A stretch of DNA of 64,000 nucleotides from Onchocerca volvulus. Taxonomy: Eukaryota > Nematoda > Chromadorea > Rhabditida > Onchocercidae. The notes beneath the pieces were generated by a model. It did not search any database. It saw only the letters and a list, made by a program, of their open reading frames with translations, and had not been told where the DNA came from. This document shows, in pieces, positions 26,301-44,300 of the stretch. Where the stretch lies: assembly GCA_000499405.2 (NCBI GenBank), contig HG738137.1, forward strand, positions 7,006,001 to 7,070,000, in the 5' to 3' direction. The position numbers were made by a program, and so were the translations under genes. The stretch's first letter is position 1, and each line of letters begins with the position of its first letter.

Positions 26301-28570
26301 TTTCACCCTATCTTACTTCAGACGAAAATCATAATAATGACGGGCTTTGAAAGAAGAGTATTTCAATGATCATTCATAAATTCTCGATGGCGAAGATATG
26401 AATTGCAGAAATTGTTTTGCGATGGTGCCATTACACTTTAACCAAAGGGCATGCAGAAACATAGTTCTTTTCTCATTTCCATTCACAATTTCGGTTCATA
26501 TATCTTAGATGGTCTTGTTTCGTCTTTTGAATTCATAAATTTAAGAAAGTCATGGAAACGCCAAAAATTCTGAAATTAGAGCGAAATAATTTTTTTTTGT
26601 ATGTTTTTGAGATTTAACGTTGTTCGAGAAATCGAATTGGACTATCGTTTTTGGCATAACGGTATTTCATCTGATGAAAAAATAAAAGTTGATAGAGAAA
26701 ATTGTGGAATATAAACTTCTGTTTCCAGTTTTCAACTTCCGAAGCACTGTTCGAATGAGGACTGCTTCTGCAATTAAAGGAAATATAATATATATATATA
26801 GTTGTGACAAATTAAGTTTATTCGAAATTACTTAGTGCTTCATATCTGGAATTGGTTTTGGGATGGACACAAGATGTTACGGTGCGAGTGTAATGCACTT
26901 TCAAATATATACCTGAGCATTTCTTTGGCTATCTTTCGAAAGTCAGTAGAATGAAATCGTTTTGGGGCTTGTAATAAATTTGATAATATGATTGTTTGTG
27001 GCAGGTCATTAACTTCTCCTTTTTTCATTGAATATTAATTGCTCATTATTTATATCCATTATCGATCTCAAGAAAAAAAAAATCATAGATCACTTTGTTT
27101 TTAACTTTGTTCTTCGGCGCTGTTTTTCTCATTAATTTTAAGAAGTAACTTTGATTGTCATTGTTTGAAGAAATTTGATATAATTTAAGTGCTAAATTTC
27201 ATGTTGTGCTCTCTGTTTCAGTTCACTGAGTTTTCTTTCTTTTTTTTTTTTTAAGTGTGTGGCGATATTTAGACTCTATGTTAGAGAATTGTCATTGGAT
27301 GGAATTCACAAAAGAGTTCGAACATAATTTGTTTTAAGAATTGCTTACCATAGCTATAGTAAACAATTCTTATTCAGATACATAAATATAGGGATGCTAT
27401 ATGAAAAGTAATGATTTAAAGTATTCCAGTTTTTACTGGCTGTTTTGATAACATACTATCAACAATTCTATTTATAACATACTATCGAAAAGTCACGGTG
27501 GATTTTCCAGATATTAGCAGAATTTCATGCGAGTGGACGAATTATAGCTATGTTAGGTAAAATAGTAGGCAATGATTCACGTTATAATTTTCTTGAAGAC
27601 AAAGCAGTCTTAAGAGAGTTTATTAGTTTTCACGCAATTTACTCGAAACACATAAAATACTCATCCGTTTCGTTTTCAAATTTTTAAATTATTGAAGTAT
27701 TCATCTTGTAGCGTCATTGTTGGGAAGCAATTTTTTTCCATTTCTTCGGCTTGTTTCCATCACAAGGAAACTAACTAGCTAGTTTATAGGATATGTTGCC
27801 TTTTATTTGTGAGCAGGACCCATTCTTTGTTTAGCAAGTTTAGTCATTTAAAAAAAAAAAAAGTCTAGAAGTTTAGATATACGCCCTTGCATATTATATC
27901 TCTACATGTATACCATAAGGAATAGAAAGTATATATACAAGAATTAATTTATACTGTTTTAATTTATTTCTTTAAATTTGAATAAAGTTTCATAAAGTTT
28001 AGATACAACTAGCAAGATTTGGTAGAAGTCCCGGGCTTCTATCATCTTACACAGTTGAAGTTTGATTGAAAATTAAGTTTGTTATCATATTTTTTAAAGG
28101 TTGAACAAAACAATAATCCACCAAACAAGTTATGAAAGTTAATCAAAGTGGCAGGAGTATTTCAAAAGAAATTTTAGGTTATAAAAGCAATCTAAAAAAG
28201 TTTTGCCTGAATGTAAGATATGGTTCGTTGTGAATAATCTTTTAATTCTGTTTATATGATTTTGCAAAATTTGTTTACTTGACAAATATTTTTTCGGGAA
28301 GTCAGTTGGGATTTGCTGAATTTCTTTTTTTTTTTTTGACATGTGATGCTTTACTGCATGTTGATTATGATTTTATTTTTGTGTCTTTGAAAATAAAATT
28401 GGCACAGATATCTCTGTCTTTGTTATCTTATTGCATTTCTGTGTGTATTCCTGAAGCTGATTTGCCTCATCAATTATTATAATCTTCAAAGTTTTTATAA
28501 AAAATATCAAATAGTTGGCAAGTAAATCAATTTTTTATTTGTGTTCATGTTATAAATATGTCATTTCTAG
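23366..28570. other. Gene-free stretch directly upstream of the unc-37 Q-domain exon
   Basis: Either a large first intron or the promoter and outron of unc-37. A microsatellite cluster lies at 24594-25226. The last bases before 28571 form a normal TTCTAG 3' splice site that could accept either a cis intron or a spliced leader. No reading frame here convinces. Confidence 0.5.
24594..25226. repeat. Microsatellite cluster: GTGCAT, GA and CTTG/CATG repeats
   Basis: 24594-24638 is an alternating GTGCAT/GCATAT tract. GA-rich tracts follow near 24785-24815 and 24963-24990. At 25177-25226 a CTTG tetranucleotide array changes directly into a CATG array of about six units. The CATG part is self-complementary and alternates purine and pyrimidine. 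The overlapping frames here (for example 24951-25400 plus and 25257-24901 minus) are by-products of the repeats. Confidence 0.85.
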
Positions 28571-32386
<3,816 letters not shown>

Positions 32387-34850
32387 TCTCCTTACTGTTT
32401 CTTGACTTGACTGTTTTTTGCCGTGGTAAATTGTCATTTTTTTATCTTGATAAAATATCTTCATCGTTTTGTATCTATTGTATTGTCTGTCTCTGCTGTT
32501 TACATTGTCTCAGATCTGTTAAACTTTTGTTTGAAAGGGGACTTCTATCTTTGAAATATATAACGGCTTCAATATTTAAACAAGACTTAAAATAAAGAAA
32601 TCAAAATAACCAGTTAATGGTCTTCTTTACATTAGTAAGAATATATAAACAGCAGCTAATTCCTCATTTATCCTCTTGCCTTCACGCCTCTTAGACTAAT
32701 TCTTATAAAGTTCAATTTGATTCTTTATTGTACAAATTTCGGATGAAGCGAGAAGGCACAAAATGGATACAAACAAGACACAAAGTGAGAACACAGGTTT
32801 TTTCAATACTTAGTTTTCATTAGTCACATCAAAAGAAATGGAAAAGCAGACATATGCCGAGACAAAAATTGCAAAGTGTAGACTTCAGAAACTATGTTTC
32901 CAAAATGGTTTTGTAAAATAGCCGCAATCCCGACTTCTTAAATTAAGCTGTTCGAATATCTCATTTCTCATTATCATTTTCGATCTGATAAAAGACTCAA
33001 CTCCATAGACTGAAAGAAAAAATAGCTTTGAAGTAGTAACATGGAAAAAATAAACTCCTGTCCGATTCCTCTTTCTCTCTCATTCAGAAGTTTTTAGTTT
33101 GCATGATCCTTCAGCAAATAACCGGCAGTAAAAACAGCAAAAAAGATCTCAAGCGAATGTAATCTTGAAATGAAGCTTGATATACTGAAGATATATTCTG
33201 CGTTAACATATTCTTTATGTTCTAAGAATCTAATTTGCATCACTTGAGATTTAGAGAATCTTGTTTTGAAAGTGTAGCCCACTAGCTTACTATTTTATGT
33301 TTGGAAGTAGGAAAATTTGGTCATAGAGAGAGTCGGGCTTTTCTTCTTAACATTTATGTATTTCGTCTTTTGAATTGCTTTTGCGCCATCATACTTGCCC
33401 CATGGATCTGTGGAAATTCTCATTTCTATTAAAATTGCAAATTAGAACGGCAAAATCCCACAGTTAATGCTTTGCATACATGTGGGAAGTGGGACAAAGA
33501 GTTGCCCAGTACGAGTGTATAGCGCAAACGCATTTCATCCGTTTCTTTTTTTTTTTTGTCGTCATTTCGTTGTTGATATTGGGAAATTCCCCTGTTCTGT
33601 AATTCTCGCTTGATTTGTGTTGTAATACTTCCTAAAACTATTGATCATGAGAAGTTCATTTCAATGTAATGCCTGACTCTGTAATTGTTGGTTCCATTTC
33701 TCATTTGGTCAGGACCATCCATTATTACTCGTTACTTTTAGTCATTGTTTTCACAATTACTTTGTTTTACTTCAGCATGAAGACAATTTCGATTTCGCAA
33801 TGTTAAATGTTTTTTTTACACTTGTTATGTTACGCTCAACCGAATAATCCTTCCAATTTATAGAAGCCGAGGAGAAATTTACAGAGCTCATAGCATTCCA
33901 TATACAGTGCTCCCTCTTCCCATCCAGTGTTGCAGAGACTTATTATTGCTAAAACTTCTAGTGGTTTTGATCAACCATAAGACAAAAATCCATCATGTTA
34001 TTATTCCATTTCAATTATCCGACTTGTGAATTTAAAACTGGAAGGGATGACATGTCAGAAATTATTGAAGAGTGTATGGCAAGTGATCATGCGAATAGGT
34101 TTGTCCAAAAAGATAACAAAATCCATTCAAAACACCAACAAGAAGATAAGTTGTAACTAATTAAAAACAAAATGAAATGATGCTTCCAGACCCATGCATA
34201 TACATCACAGATATTCCATTTTCGCAAAGTATGTGATTCGTTTTCATGAAAGAATAACATGAGAATAGGAAGCAAAGGAATATCTGAGCAAAAGCTGTTA
34301 ATACTTATGTTGTCAAATGAAAATAGTGAAATAGAAATTAAGAAAGTTATAAGTTAACGTCAGAGAGCTTAGTGATTGCAGAATTGAAAGGAGAAAGGAC
34401 TTCAACTAAAAACTCATACATTTTTACACTCTTGTTCTTGATACTGATAAATTTCAACAGAGCTTAAATAAGCAGTGAACTGAAAACCCCACCTGATAAA
34501 TCGAATCCTGTTCCTCTCTTTCGCTTCACTATATCTGCTGATATTACTGATCACAAATGTATAAATAAGGAATACAGACACGATTAACTTTGCACAGTTA
34601 GGACAAGCACATTACAGATTATAAGACTTCTAGTAAAGTGCAGTTTTCATTAAAAAGATAGGCCGGTTTTTTTGGCCAGAGATAAGAATTTAAATAGTTT
34701 CATTAAATTCCTAAAGATATCAATATAGTTTTGGGATGAACTTTAATACTAGCGAGACATGTTAGTAATTATATGTCCTTTAACATCCTACGATCATTGC
34801 TAATATCATGTCTTCAAATCATGAAATGTTCTGAAATCTGAATGAATGAA
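32387..34850. other. Convergent intergenic region between unc-37 and SEC11
   Basis: Both flanking genes end into this 2.5-kb stretch, so it should hold two 3' UTRs and spacer. A minus-strand frame at 33282-33094 and another at 34275-34087 show no family features or plausible exon partners. I see nothing else in it. Confidence 0.6.
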
Positions 34851-36059
34851 CTATCCTTCTCTATGCAGAATAACAAAAGCACCTAAAGCCATCAAAACCG
34901 CATATTTCAATTTAGGATAATCATTCATCAATATTGTAACCATTCCAACGTAGGGTACAAATCCCTTTGCTCGACCAACAACATCTTTTCGCGTTAGCCA
35001 GAATTGTCCCGATGCGTAGAGACCTCGATCATCGACCTAAAAAAAGACATCATTAAAAACTGTAATCTAAATGATATGGAAGATTGATATATACAAATTA
35101 CACAACAAATATACAATATAATAAAGTAGGCAGCATATAAGGGAGAAAAGAAAGGCCTACTAGTACCTTGAAAAGTAACTAAACGTATATCAACAATTTT
35201 CTGGCACATGTAGTGAAATATATGTATTGGTGATGGTAGTCTATTCTGATAAATCCAGAATCCTAAGTATTTCCACATATCTATTAGAAGCTCATAAATA
35301 TTTCAGATTAGAATAACATTTTCGCTAAAAAAAAAAAAAAAAAAAATCGAAAGGCCTTGGATGTTATTGCAGCTCGAATGCAGTACTTTAATAAATTAAA
35401 ATTATCACCTGATTATTGTCCCCTTTTGTCAAGAATTTCGTTTCTTCGTTGCTTTTTTCGTGAACTTTAATAACTCGATGTACAATTGGAATATCTCGTC
35501 CCTCAATTTTAAATACCGTAATGTCGCCAACTCTGATCGGATCCAAATCATCATTTGTTAACAACAGCAAATCACCTCTGCAAATTTGTGATAATCATTT
35601 TACTAAAATAATTACATCACAATTAAGACTGCAAGTATTTCATGCTTAGACAGTACAACTATTCCTTTATTACGAAACTTTGCTTGTTATAGGTGCTTTA
35701 AAGCGGCTAAAATCTTTATTTTTGAATTCCTCTTCCTTGAAATCAATAACTCCATAATTCCTATTTTTGTAGCAGCTGTGCAAGGAAAGATGGAGATCTT
35801 CACTAAGATAATCGAGGCACAAATGACAACCGTTTCAACATTAAATGCTAAAAAAATCAGAATACCTGTAAAATGCAGGCTCCATGGAACCCGATAAAAC
35901 CACCACAATGGGACTTTCGGAACCCGTAATAACCATCAAACCTTTCCAAATCATCAAGGCTGAAGAAACAATCATTGCGAAATTCAGACCCTGATATAAT
36001 AGCTGTCTGATATTCATTCGTCTTACCTCATCAAATATTTGCAAATTCCAAACACCCAT
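34851..36059 (-). CDS. SEC11: Signal peptidase complex catalytic subunit SEC11
   Basis: Membrane serine protease that removes signal peptides in the ER. The exons are 36059-35866, 35577-35409 and 35036-34851, giving 182 residues. The cytosolic start, [16 protein letters not shown], leads into one membrane helix ([20 protein letters not shown], residues 27-46). The catalytic Ser is Ser58 in LSGSMEP and His98 in IPIVHRV serves with it. Acidic residues Asp118 or Asp124 in GDNNQ-VDDRG complete the site, by alignment with human SEC11A Ser56 and His96. A C-terminal hydrophobic segment ([19 protein letters not shown]) closes the protein. The start is set by the family N-terminus. A TTTTTCAG acceptor at 36077 lies 17 nt before the ATG and fits spliced-leader trans-splicing. 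RPB7 lies 807 bp upstream on the same strand. Confidence 0.98.
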
Positions 36060-36076
36060 TTCAGATGTTGGACTTT

Positions 36077-36866
36077 CTGAAAAATAAAACTTTTAATATA
36101 AGAATGCACCAATAATAGATTGAAAGAATTGGACAAAGTCACTTAATATTACAGATATTTCATATGGCACATTAGCCTAGTCGGGAAATGAAATTCCGAA
36201 ACACATAATCTTTCATTATAAAAACTAAACATAGACAAACAAAAATAACAAAAATAACTCTATCATGAAAAATGCACATTTTAGACAGAATAAATTAAGT
36301 TTCATTTTCTGATACTAGAACGAATGAATTTTTCAATTATTTGCTGCTAAAGGAATCTTTAAGTACATCTAGAAGAGTTCCACCGTCCAAATAGCATTTA
36401 AAAGAGGATAATATACCAGATTAGAACCAGCAAAATCTGTAATATAAGTAATAAGAGGCAACTTATAATCAGCTTTCAAGACAATTAGGAGAAAGAGTAA
36501 TTTATGCCACAATTGAATTCATGCTGAATCATCGAAAATTTTGATGTTATTTACAATATTATTAATGTACTTGTATGTAAGAATAAAAAGTTCAATTAAG
36601 AAAGTATTAATAACGCCTCTCGTGTCAAAAATATTATGGATTGGTCTCATGGAATATAGTCGGCGAAGTAACTTCTAGAGAGACTAGACAGAAGACATAT
36701 ATTGTCTGATCTTTACTACATTTCAACTGCGATCATTAAACTTGATTTCTTTTAGAATGATATGATGAAAATCAGACAATAAATACACAACAATGTAATA
36801 TAAAATCTCAAGTTTGCATTTCATTTAAAATAATTTCATGCACCATTTTCGAAAAAAAGAAATGAA
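36077..36866. other. Spacer between RPB7 and SEC11
   Basis: Holds the RPB7 3' UTR and, if the two genes are an operon, the inter-cistronic region. No reading frame has coding character. It ends on the SEC11 side at a strong TTTTTCAG trans-splice-type acceptor. Confidence 0.5.
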
Positions 36867-37803
36867 TTATTCATTAGCGGAAAGACCAAGGTAGTCATCC
36901 ATCAGAGTACCAATAGCAAAGATGTCAGAAGCATCCACTCGTGTACCAATCAATTTTACCCGGATTTCATCGTCTTGTTTGATGATAACACTTTCATCTG
37001 CTGTTTTATAACAAGGAGGATTTGAATTTGGCTCAAACTCCATATCTGGTGGAATGCAATGACGACTTACAAAACATGAAAGCGGTCCAATATCGCAAAA
37101 TAGTCCAACCTATAAATAATGTAATGAATAAATTGAATAATGTTGGCTTATTCCATAATTATTATAAAGCAATTCTGATTACTTGGATTACAACACTAGT
37201 TAACAATCATAATCTTGAAGGTTGCTTTTCCGACATAATAATATAAAGCAGAATAGTACGCTAAGTTGCCGAATCAATACTGAATTTAAGTTATAATTTC
37301 TACAAAAAATTTACAAAAACTCTTACTTTATTTACTTGATTTACCACCGCGTCAACAACTTGCCCTTTAAATGGCCTAAATACTATTGCTTTGTATTTCA
37401 CGGGATACAATACAAAACCACGACCTGGAAAGAAAAATAAACATAAAATCATAATTCATTACATGCGAATTCGTAAAATTTTTGCAGTAAATACAATCGG
37501 ATCTTATTCACTATGATATCGTAATCTCGAACTCGGATAATTTGAGCATAAGAGTAAAATAAAGTTGGAGAACACTATCTTCAACATAAATTCTTGAATT
37601 AGTGACAAAAAATGAGTACCTGGCTGGATAAGTCCCGCACCAATATTATCGATTGTAGTTACTGCAACAACAAAACCATACTTCCCGGTACAGGTGCCTT
37701 CGACCTCATTGAACAACTTTCGTTTCACTGTCTCCAGCAAATCAGGACCGAAATATTTTGGATGGAGGCATATTTCATGATCTAACGGGATATGATAGAA
37801 CAT
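36867..37803 (-). CDS. rpb-7: RNA polymerase II subunit RPB7 (POLR2G)
   Basis: RPB7 pairs with RPB4 to form the stalk of RNA polymerase II and contacts nascent RNA. The exons are 37803-37620, 37424-37327 and 37109-36867, giving 174 residues against about 172 in human. The N-terminal RNP-like domain begins [15 protein letters not shown] and continues through [18 protein letters not shown]. The S1-type OB domain contains [19 protein letters not shown] and [17 protein letters not shown]. The end, [15 protein letters not shown], fits the family. The start codon is fixed by the conserved MFYHI. The gene is divergent from RPS15A with 670 bp between start codons. Confidence 0.98.
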
Positions 37804-39485
<1,682 letters not shown>

Positions 39486-40156
39486 TTGATTGAGAATCGT
39501 TCTATGTTATTTGTTTGACAAATATGACTGATATTGAGGATAAAACAAAAATAAATTTTGTTATCTATTATTGTGCTTTTCGAAAACATTTGTTTTGCAA
39601 ATTTGCAGCATAAAATTTACATGAAAAACAAAAGGATGAGAAGTATCACAGATTTTGTGAAAAATATAAGTCTATTTTTCAGATTTTCAATAGAGATAAT
39701 GTGTTGTGAAGTTATTACCATTTAATCGAGCTAATGAATGTGATTGATGTTGGATAGAGAGCTTGAATTGGTCTTTCGAGTTTTGCCCTAGTTTTATGAA
39801 GCGTGATTGTAGAGTGTTTTCTGTTTAGAGACATAACTTCGTTGAATTTTAAGAGAGTTTGTGATATTATGGAGTACATGGAATTAAAGCATTTATAGAA
39901 AAATTTCATTTTCCTGTTGTTACGGGTCTTCTAAATTGGATGTGTGAGGGTTTCGATTCGATTATGCGGTCATCTCTGGTGTTGTTATGAAATCGAGATA
40001 TCCATAGTAAAGCAGTAGGACGAATGTCATTATAGGTAAAAACCATTAAAATTGTAATGAAGCATGCCAACTTTCCCAGTATGCCAACTGTTGATATTTA
40101 TCACTGGCATATCCTGATTCATGCATGTAGCTCTTAAAAGAGAGACTCATAGAAAT
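39486..40156. other. Spacer between RPS15A and the fold-back element
   Basis: RPS15A 3' UTR and downstream spacer. No gene seen. The last five bases (GAAAT, 40152-40156) are repeated on the far side of the element that follows. Confidence 0.6.
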
Positions 40157-41224
40157 TGTCGCGAATTTCAATTTCGCGAAACTCAACAAATCTTAAAACT
40201 AATAAATAAATTTCTTCTTTTGACTTGTTTTAACTTTTATTCACTTACACTATAAAAAATTATTCTATTTGGAAAATTATGTAAATTCCTTTAGATAATC
40301 TTAAACATCTGTTACATCCTTATCTCGAACATCTGGTAAAATTATTTTTTGTAAAACATCTCTTAGATAAAGGATTTATCTCATTATGCAAATTAACAAC
40401 GTTTTCCCACATTGAGAGATAAATCCGTTATCTAATTTTTATTCATTTTAACAAGGATAATTATGCACATCTGTTTTCTAATCTATAACAAAAAAAATGT
40501 GTTTCTCATGCAACCCTATTCTANNNNNNNNNNNNNNNNNNNNNNNNNNNNNNNNNNNNNNNNNNNNNNNNNNNNNNNNNNNNNNNNNNNCAAAAAATTC
40601 ACGACAATATTTTGGTGCCCGAGGTGAGGTTTGGTGATTGGATTTGTAGTGTGTTGAATCGACACCGGATGGCAATAATCTTTTATTGGTACACGACGGG
40701 AAAAAATTAGGGGAAGCGTAAATGTGATGATGTGTAAACGTAATGGTGACAGTGATCTCTTGTAAGCGAGATACAAGCTTATATTTGTTAAGTAATGGGA
40801 GTGGCTTTATTAACTAGCAGAATACAAAAAAGTGGATTACAGTTTTCTCATGCTATATAGAATAGGGTTGCATGAGAAACACATTTTTTTTGTTATAGAT
40901 TAGAAAACAGATGTGCATAATTATCCTTGTTAAAATGAATAAAAATTAGATAACGGATTTATCTCTCAATGTGGGAAAACGTTGTTAATTTGCATAATGA
41001 GATAAATCCTTTATCTAAGAGATGTTTTACAAAAAATAATTTTACCAGATGTTCGAGATAAGGATGTAACAGATGTTTAAGATTATCTAAAGGAATTTAC
41101 ATAATTTTCCAAATAGAATAATTTTTTATAGTGTAAGTGAATAAAAGTTAAAACAAGTCAAAAGAAGAAATTTATTTATTAGTTTTAAGATTTGTTGAGT
41201 TTCGCGAAATTGAAATTCGCGACA
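40157..41224. mobile_element. Fold-back element with LTR-like features and a 67-N gap
   Basis: The two outer arms, 40157-40523 and 40858-41224, are 367 bp each and read as inverted copies of one another. The ends are TGTCGCG and CGCGACA. GAAAT flanks both sides (40152-40156 and 41225-41229) as a probable 5-bp target duplication. Each tip also carries a small inverted repeat built from TCGCGAA and TTCGCGA. The middle contains N at 40524-40590, then CACGACA ending at 40606, then TTTGGTGCCCGAGGTGAGG (40611-40629), which looks like an LTR end followed by a tRNA primer-binding site. No protein domain is visible. It could be a rearranged LTR element with an inverted partial LTR, a fold-back DNA transposon, or partly an assembly artefact around the gap. 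It ends 134 bp before the TMX3 start codon. Confidence 0.75.
40524..40590. other. Assembly gap (67 N)
   Basis: A run of N inside the fold-back element, as expected where a long inverted repeat blocks assembly. Confidence 1.
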
Positions 41225-41358
41225 GAAATGGTAATTTTTTTTTTCACATCACTTAGTTACTTTATTTTTCTTCAATTGCAAAATTTGTGGGAATATTGTC
41301 TATTTCAGATTTGTCGCAGAAATTTCGAATATTAATAACTGATTTGAATTTTATATAA

Positions 41359-44300
41359 ATGTGGTTATTGGAGTGCTGTATCAATGGACTTTTAGTGTTT
41401 CTTACAGTGCAAATTATAAATGTTATTCAAGCAACAAATATACCATCGAAAGTGATTGAACTGAACGATAAATTCCTTCAAGTCAAGAACGATGGCCTGT
41501 GGTTTGTTGACGTACGAGATGTTTCCGATTATTTTAAAGTCTGATGGAATAATTTGAAAGTTGATTATTGATTATGACAAAATTTAAAAGCGTATTTCTT
41601 CATATTTACTAAAACAGTGGTTTGGTAAATTAGCTCTAGATGCATGATGCATTAGGATAGACAAGTTTTCCTACCTAATGGTCTAAGGACGGAACGCTCA
41701 AGTTCATCAGTTACTTGACATTTTGGTTTGATTTATCTTAGAATATAGGTGCGAAGAATTGCATTCTTTAACTTTATATATTGCATTTTCTATTTGCAAA
41801 ATATCTTTTCGATGTATTTTCAGTTTTATGCTCCGTGGTGTGCACACTGCAAACGTTTGACCCCAGTTTGGGAACACGTCGGTCATGCATTAGCCGATCG
41901 TCAATCCCTTGTTCGTGTTGCTAAATTGGATTGTACTCGTTACACAAATACTGCATCGGCTTTGAATATTCGAGGATATCCAACGATTATTTTGCAAGTT
42001 TTAACTTCTCATTATAAGAACATATAAAAAAAAGTTTTGTGGTAAAAAAAAAAACTTCGTTCTTTTTAAAATTTTTTGGTCTCAAATTTCGTTTTTTTTG
42101 ATATTGATTTAAATTTTGATTTTTACATCGGAATTAAATTTCATCAGTTTTCATTCCTTTATCATTTTCAGTTTTCGGAATGGAAAAGAAATGGTTTATG
42201 AAGGTGAACGAAAAAAAGAAGCAATCATTGACTTCGCAGTAAAAGCAGCTGGTCCCATAGTTGGCATCATTGAAAATGTTCAGCAGTTATCGCAGGTCTC
42301 TTTTTTTTCTTTCGCGCCTTAATTTCAGTTTAATGCCGTTCCAAATATAGGTTCCAAATCACTCTTAAATTTTTTATGATTATTGTGAGTTATCTTATAA
42401 TTTAGACTAGAATTTGGGATTGTTCCTTGATTTGAGCAATGAACCAACAAGGTACGCATGCACTGCATCGAAAATCAGCTTTTGCAAATGATGTATATTA
42501 TAGATGCGAAGAAATCTGAAAGAACCATTTTTTGTATATGTAGAAAGAAATCAGGATGCACAACTTCTTGAATTATTTGATAACTACAGCAGTATTGCTG
42601 AAATGTTATTTTGGTCAACGCGATTTTATCGAGCGAAGAGCGATATGTTTCCAAAAGCCGTTTCAATTCCTGAAATTCCATCAGTTCTCGTTTTCAAAGA
42701 TAGTGACTACTTAATCTATAAGAAAGAAGGTGATTAATTCAGTTTTTTGTTACTGCTTGCGTTTTATTTCCTCTTTTTTTGGCAGAATATAGTTTAGCAT
42801 TATTCTGCGAATAATATAGACCATCATTTAATGACGAGCAGTATATTCTAAAGTGCGAAATCTTTTTTATCAGTTTATTGCGGTATAATTTTAAGAGAAA
42901 TATGAAGGCTTTTTTTTCTACTCACAGGAGAATGGGCACTAATGATTATTGGAAATAAAAAATTACATAATTTAATAAATAAGTTGCTTCTGCAAGAGTT
43001 GATTTTCCTTTTCTTAGAAGGAAGTTTAAGTGATTGGATTCACAGCGAACGTTGGTCTCTAATGCCGCTTGTAGTCTCAACTAATATTAAAGAAATTGGA
43101 AAGATGCGATTATTAGTTCTGGCCATCGTAAATATGGTCGAAAGGAGAAACGGTACAACACAAGTGGGAAAGTTTGTACTAGCATAAATTCCGAAGTTAT
43201 AAATTTTAGATTTCCCCTTCGGAGTAGTTCTCGGATAGTTTTTTTCCTTTTTTTTTTTTTCTTGCAACAAAGTTTCAAATTTTCAATCACTGTTGTCCAA
43301 TCAACTAATTTTTTGATTCTTTTAATTTGTTTAATTTTAATTTTTTAATTTATCTGTTTAGATTCTTTTCGTTGGTCACTAATGCAGCCCAAACAGTTCG
43401 TAAAGATTCCTATCTTTCAAATATTTTTCAATTTGGTTGGTTGGATGGTAATGAAATAGCAAATAATATTGTTTTGGGCACCGTAAATCAACCAGGTAAG
43501 TATTTTGACATCTTTCAAATTTTATATCCTTTATTTTGGCTCTTTTACTAAAGAAAAGGAGAATTTTTCCAATACTGTGAAACGAATACTATCTGTATTA
43601 AGATCTGAAATAAGGTTTAATAAACTTAATCAGAATCATCGGTGGGAAAGTGTATTTGCGTTTAGAGATACACCAACAATAGCAATACTTCTTTGTATTT
43701 AGGTTTATTGGTTTTCAACGTTTCTAGTTATGAATATTATCTAAGCAATGATGCCGTAAATGTTATGACCGAAAAAAGTATTATTTCATTCTTGGAACGG
43801 ATAGCAGCAAGTGATGTGCCACCACTTGGAGGACGTTCATTATCGCAGCGAATCAAGCGTCTGTGTTTTGAGGTATCGTATTTTCCAGATTTCGATTAAT
43901 TTCGAGTAACTAAAAATTTGTCGACTAAAAATCAAGGTTTTTAAAATTTTAGAAATTATAACTGCAGAATATCGGGGCAAATCCAGATATAGCACAGCGA
44001 TTTTACTAAGACCTTTTTGATCTTCTGATTGAAAATCAAGGAGAAAATTAAACTAATCTATGCTAAATAAACTGGTTGTTTTGATATTTCTTTAATTTAT
44101 TTGCTTTCTCGTCCGTTCTTGGCATTATAGTTTATTCTATAGTACTGAGAAAAAAAAAAAACTCGAGCTCCAATTTATAAAATTATGGTTTAGAATTTAT
44201 CAAGTAAATATGCCTAATAGCAGATATTTATCAAGTAAATATGCCTAATAGCAGAAGGGAATAAATAATAAAGTATATGGTAAGGAATTTTTGTTGTAAT

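Noticed and set aside
40516..40776. Minus-strand frames that run through the N gap
   Set aside because: They consist partly of N and lie inside the fold-back element.
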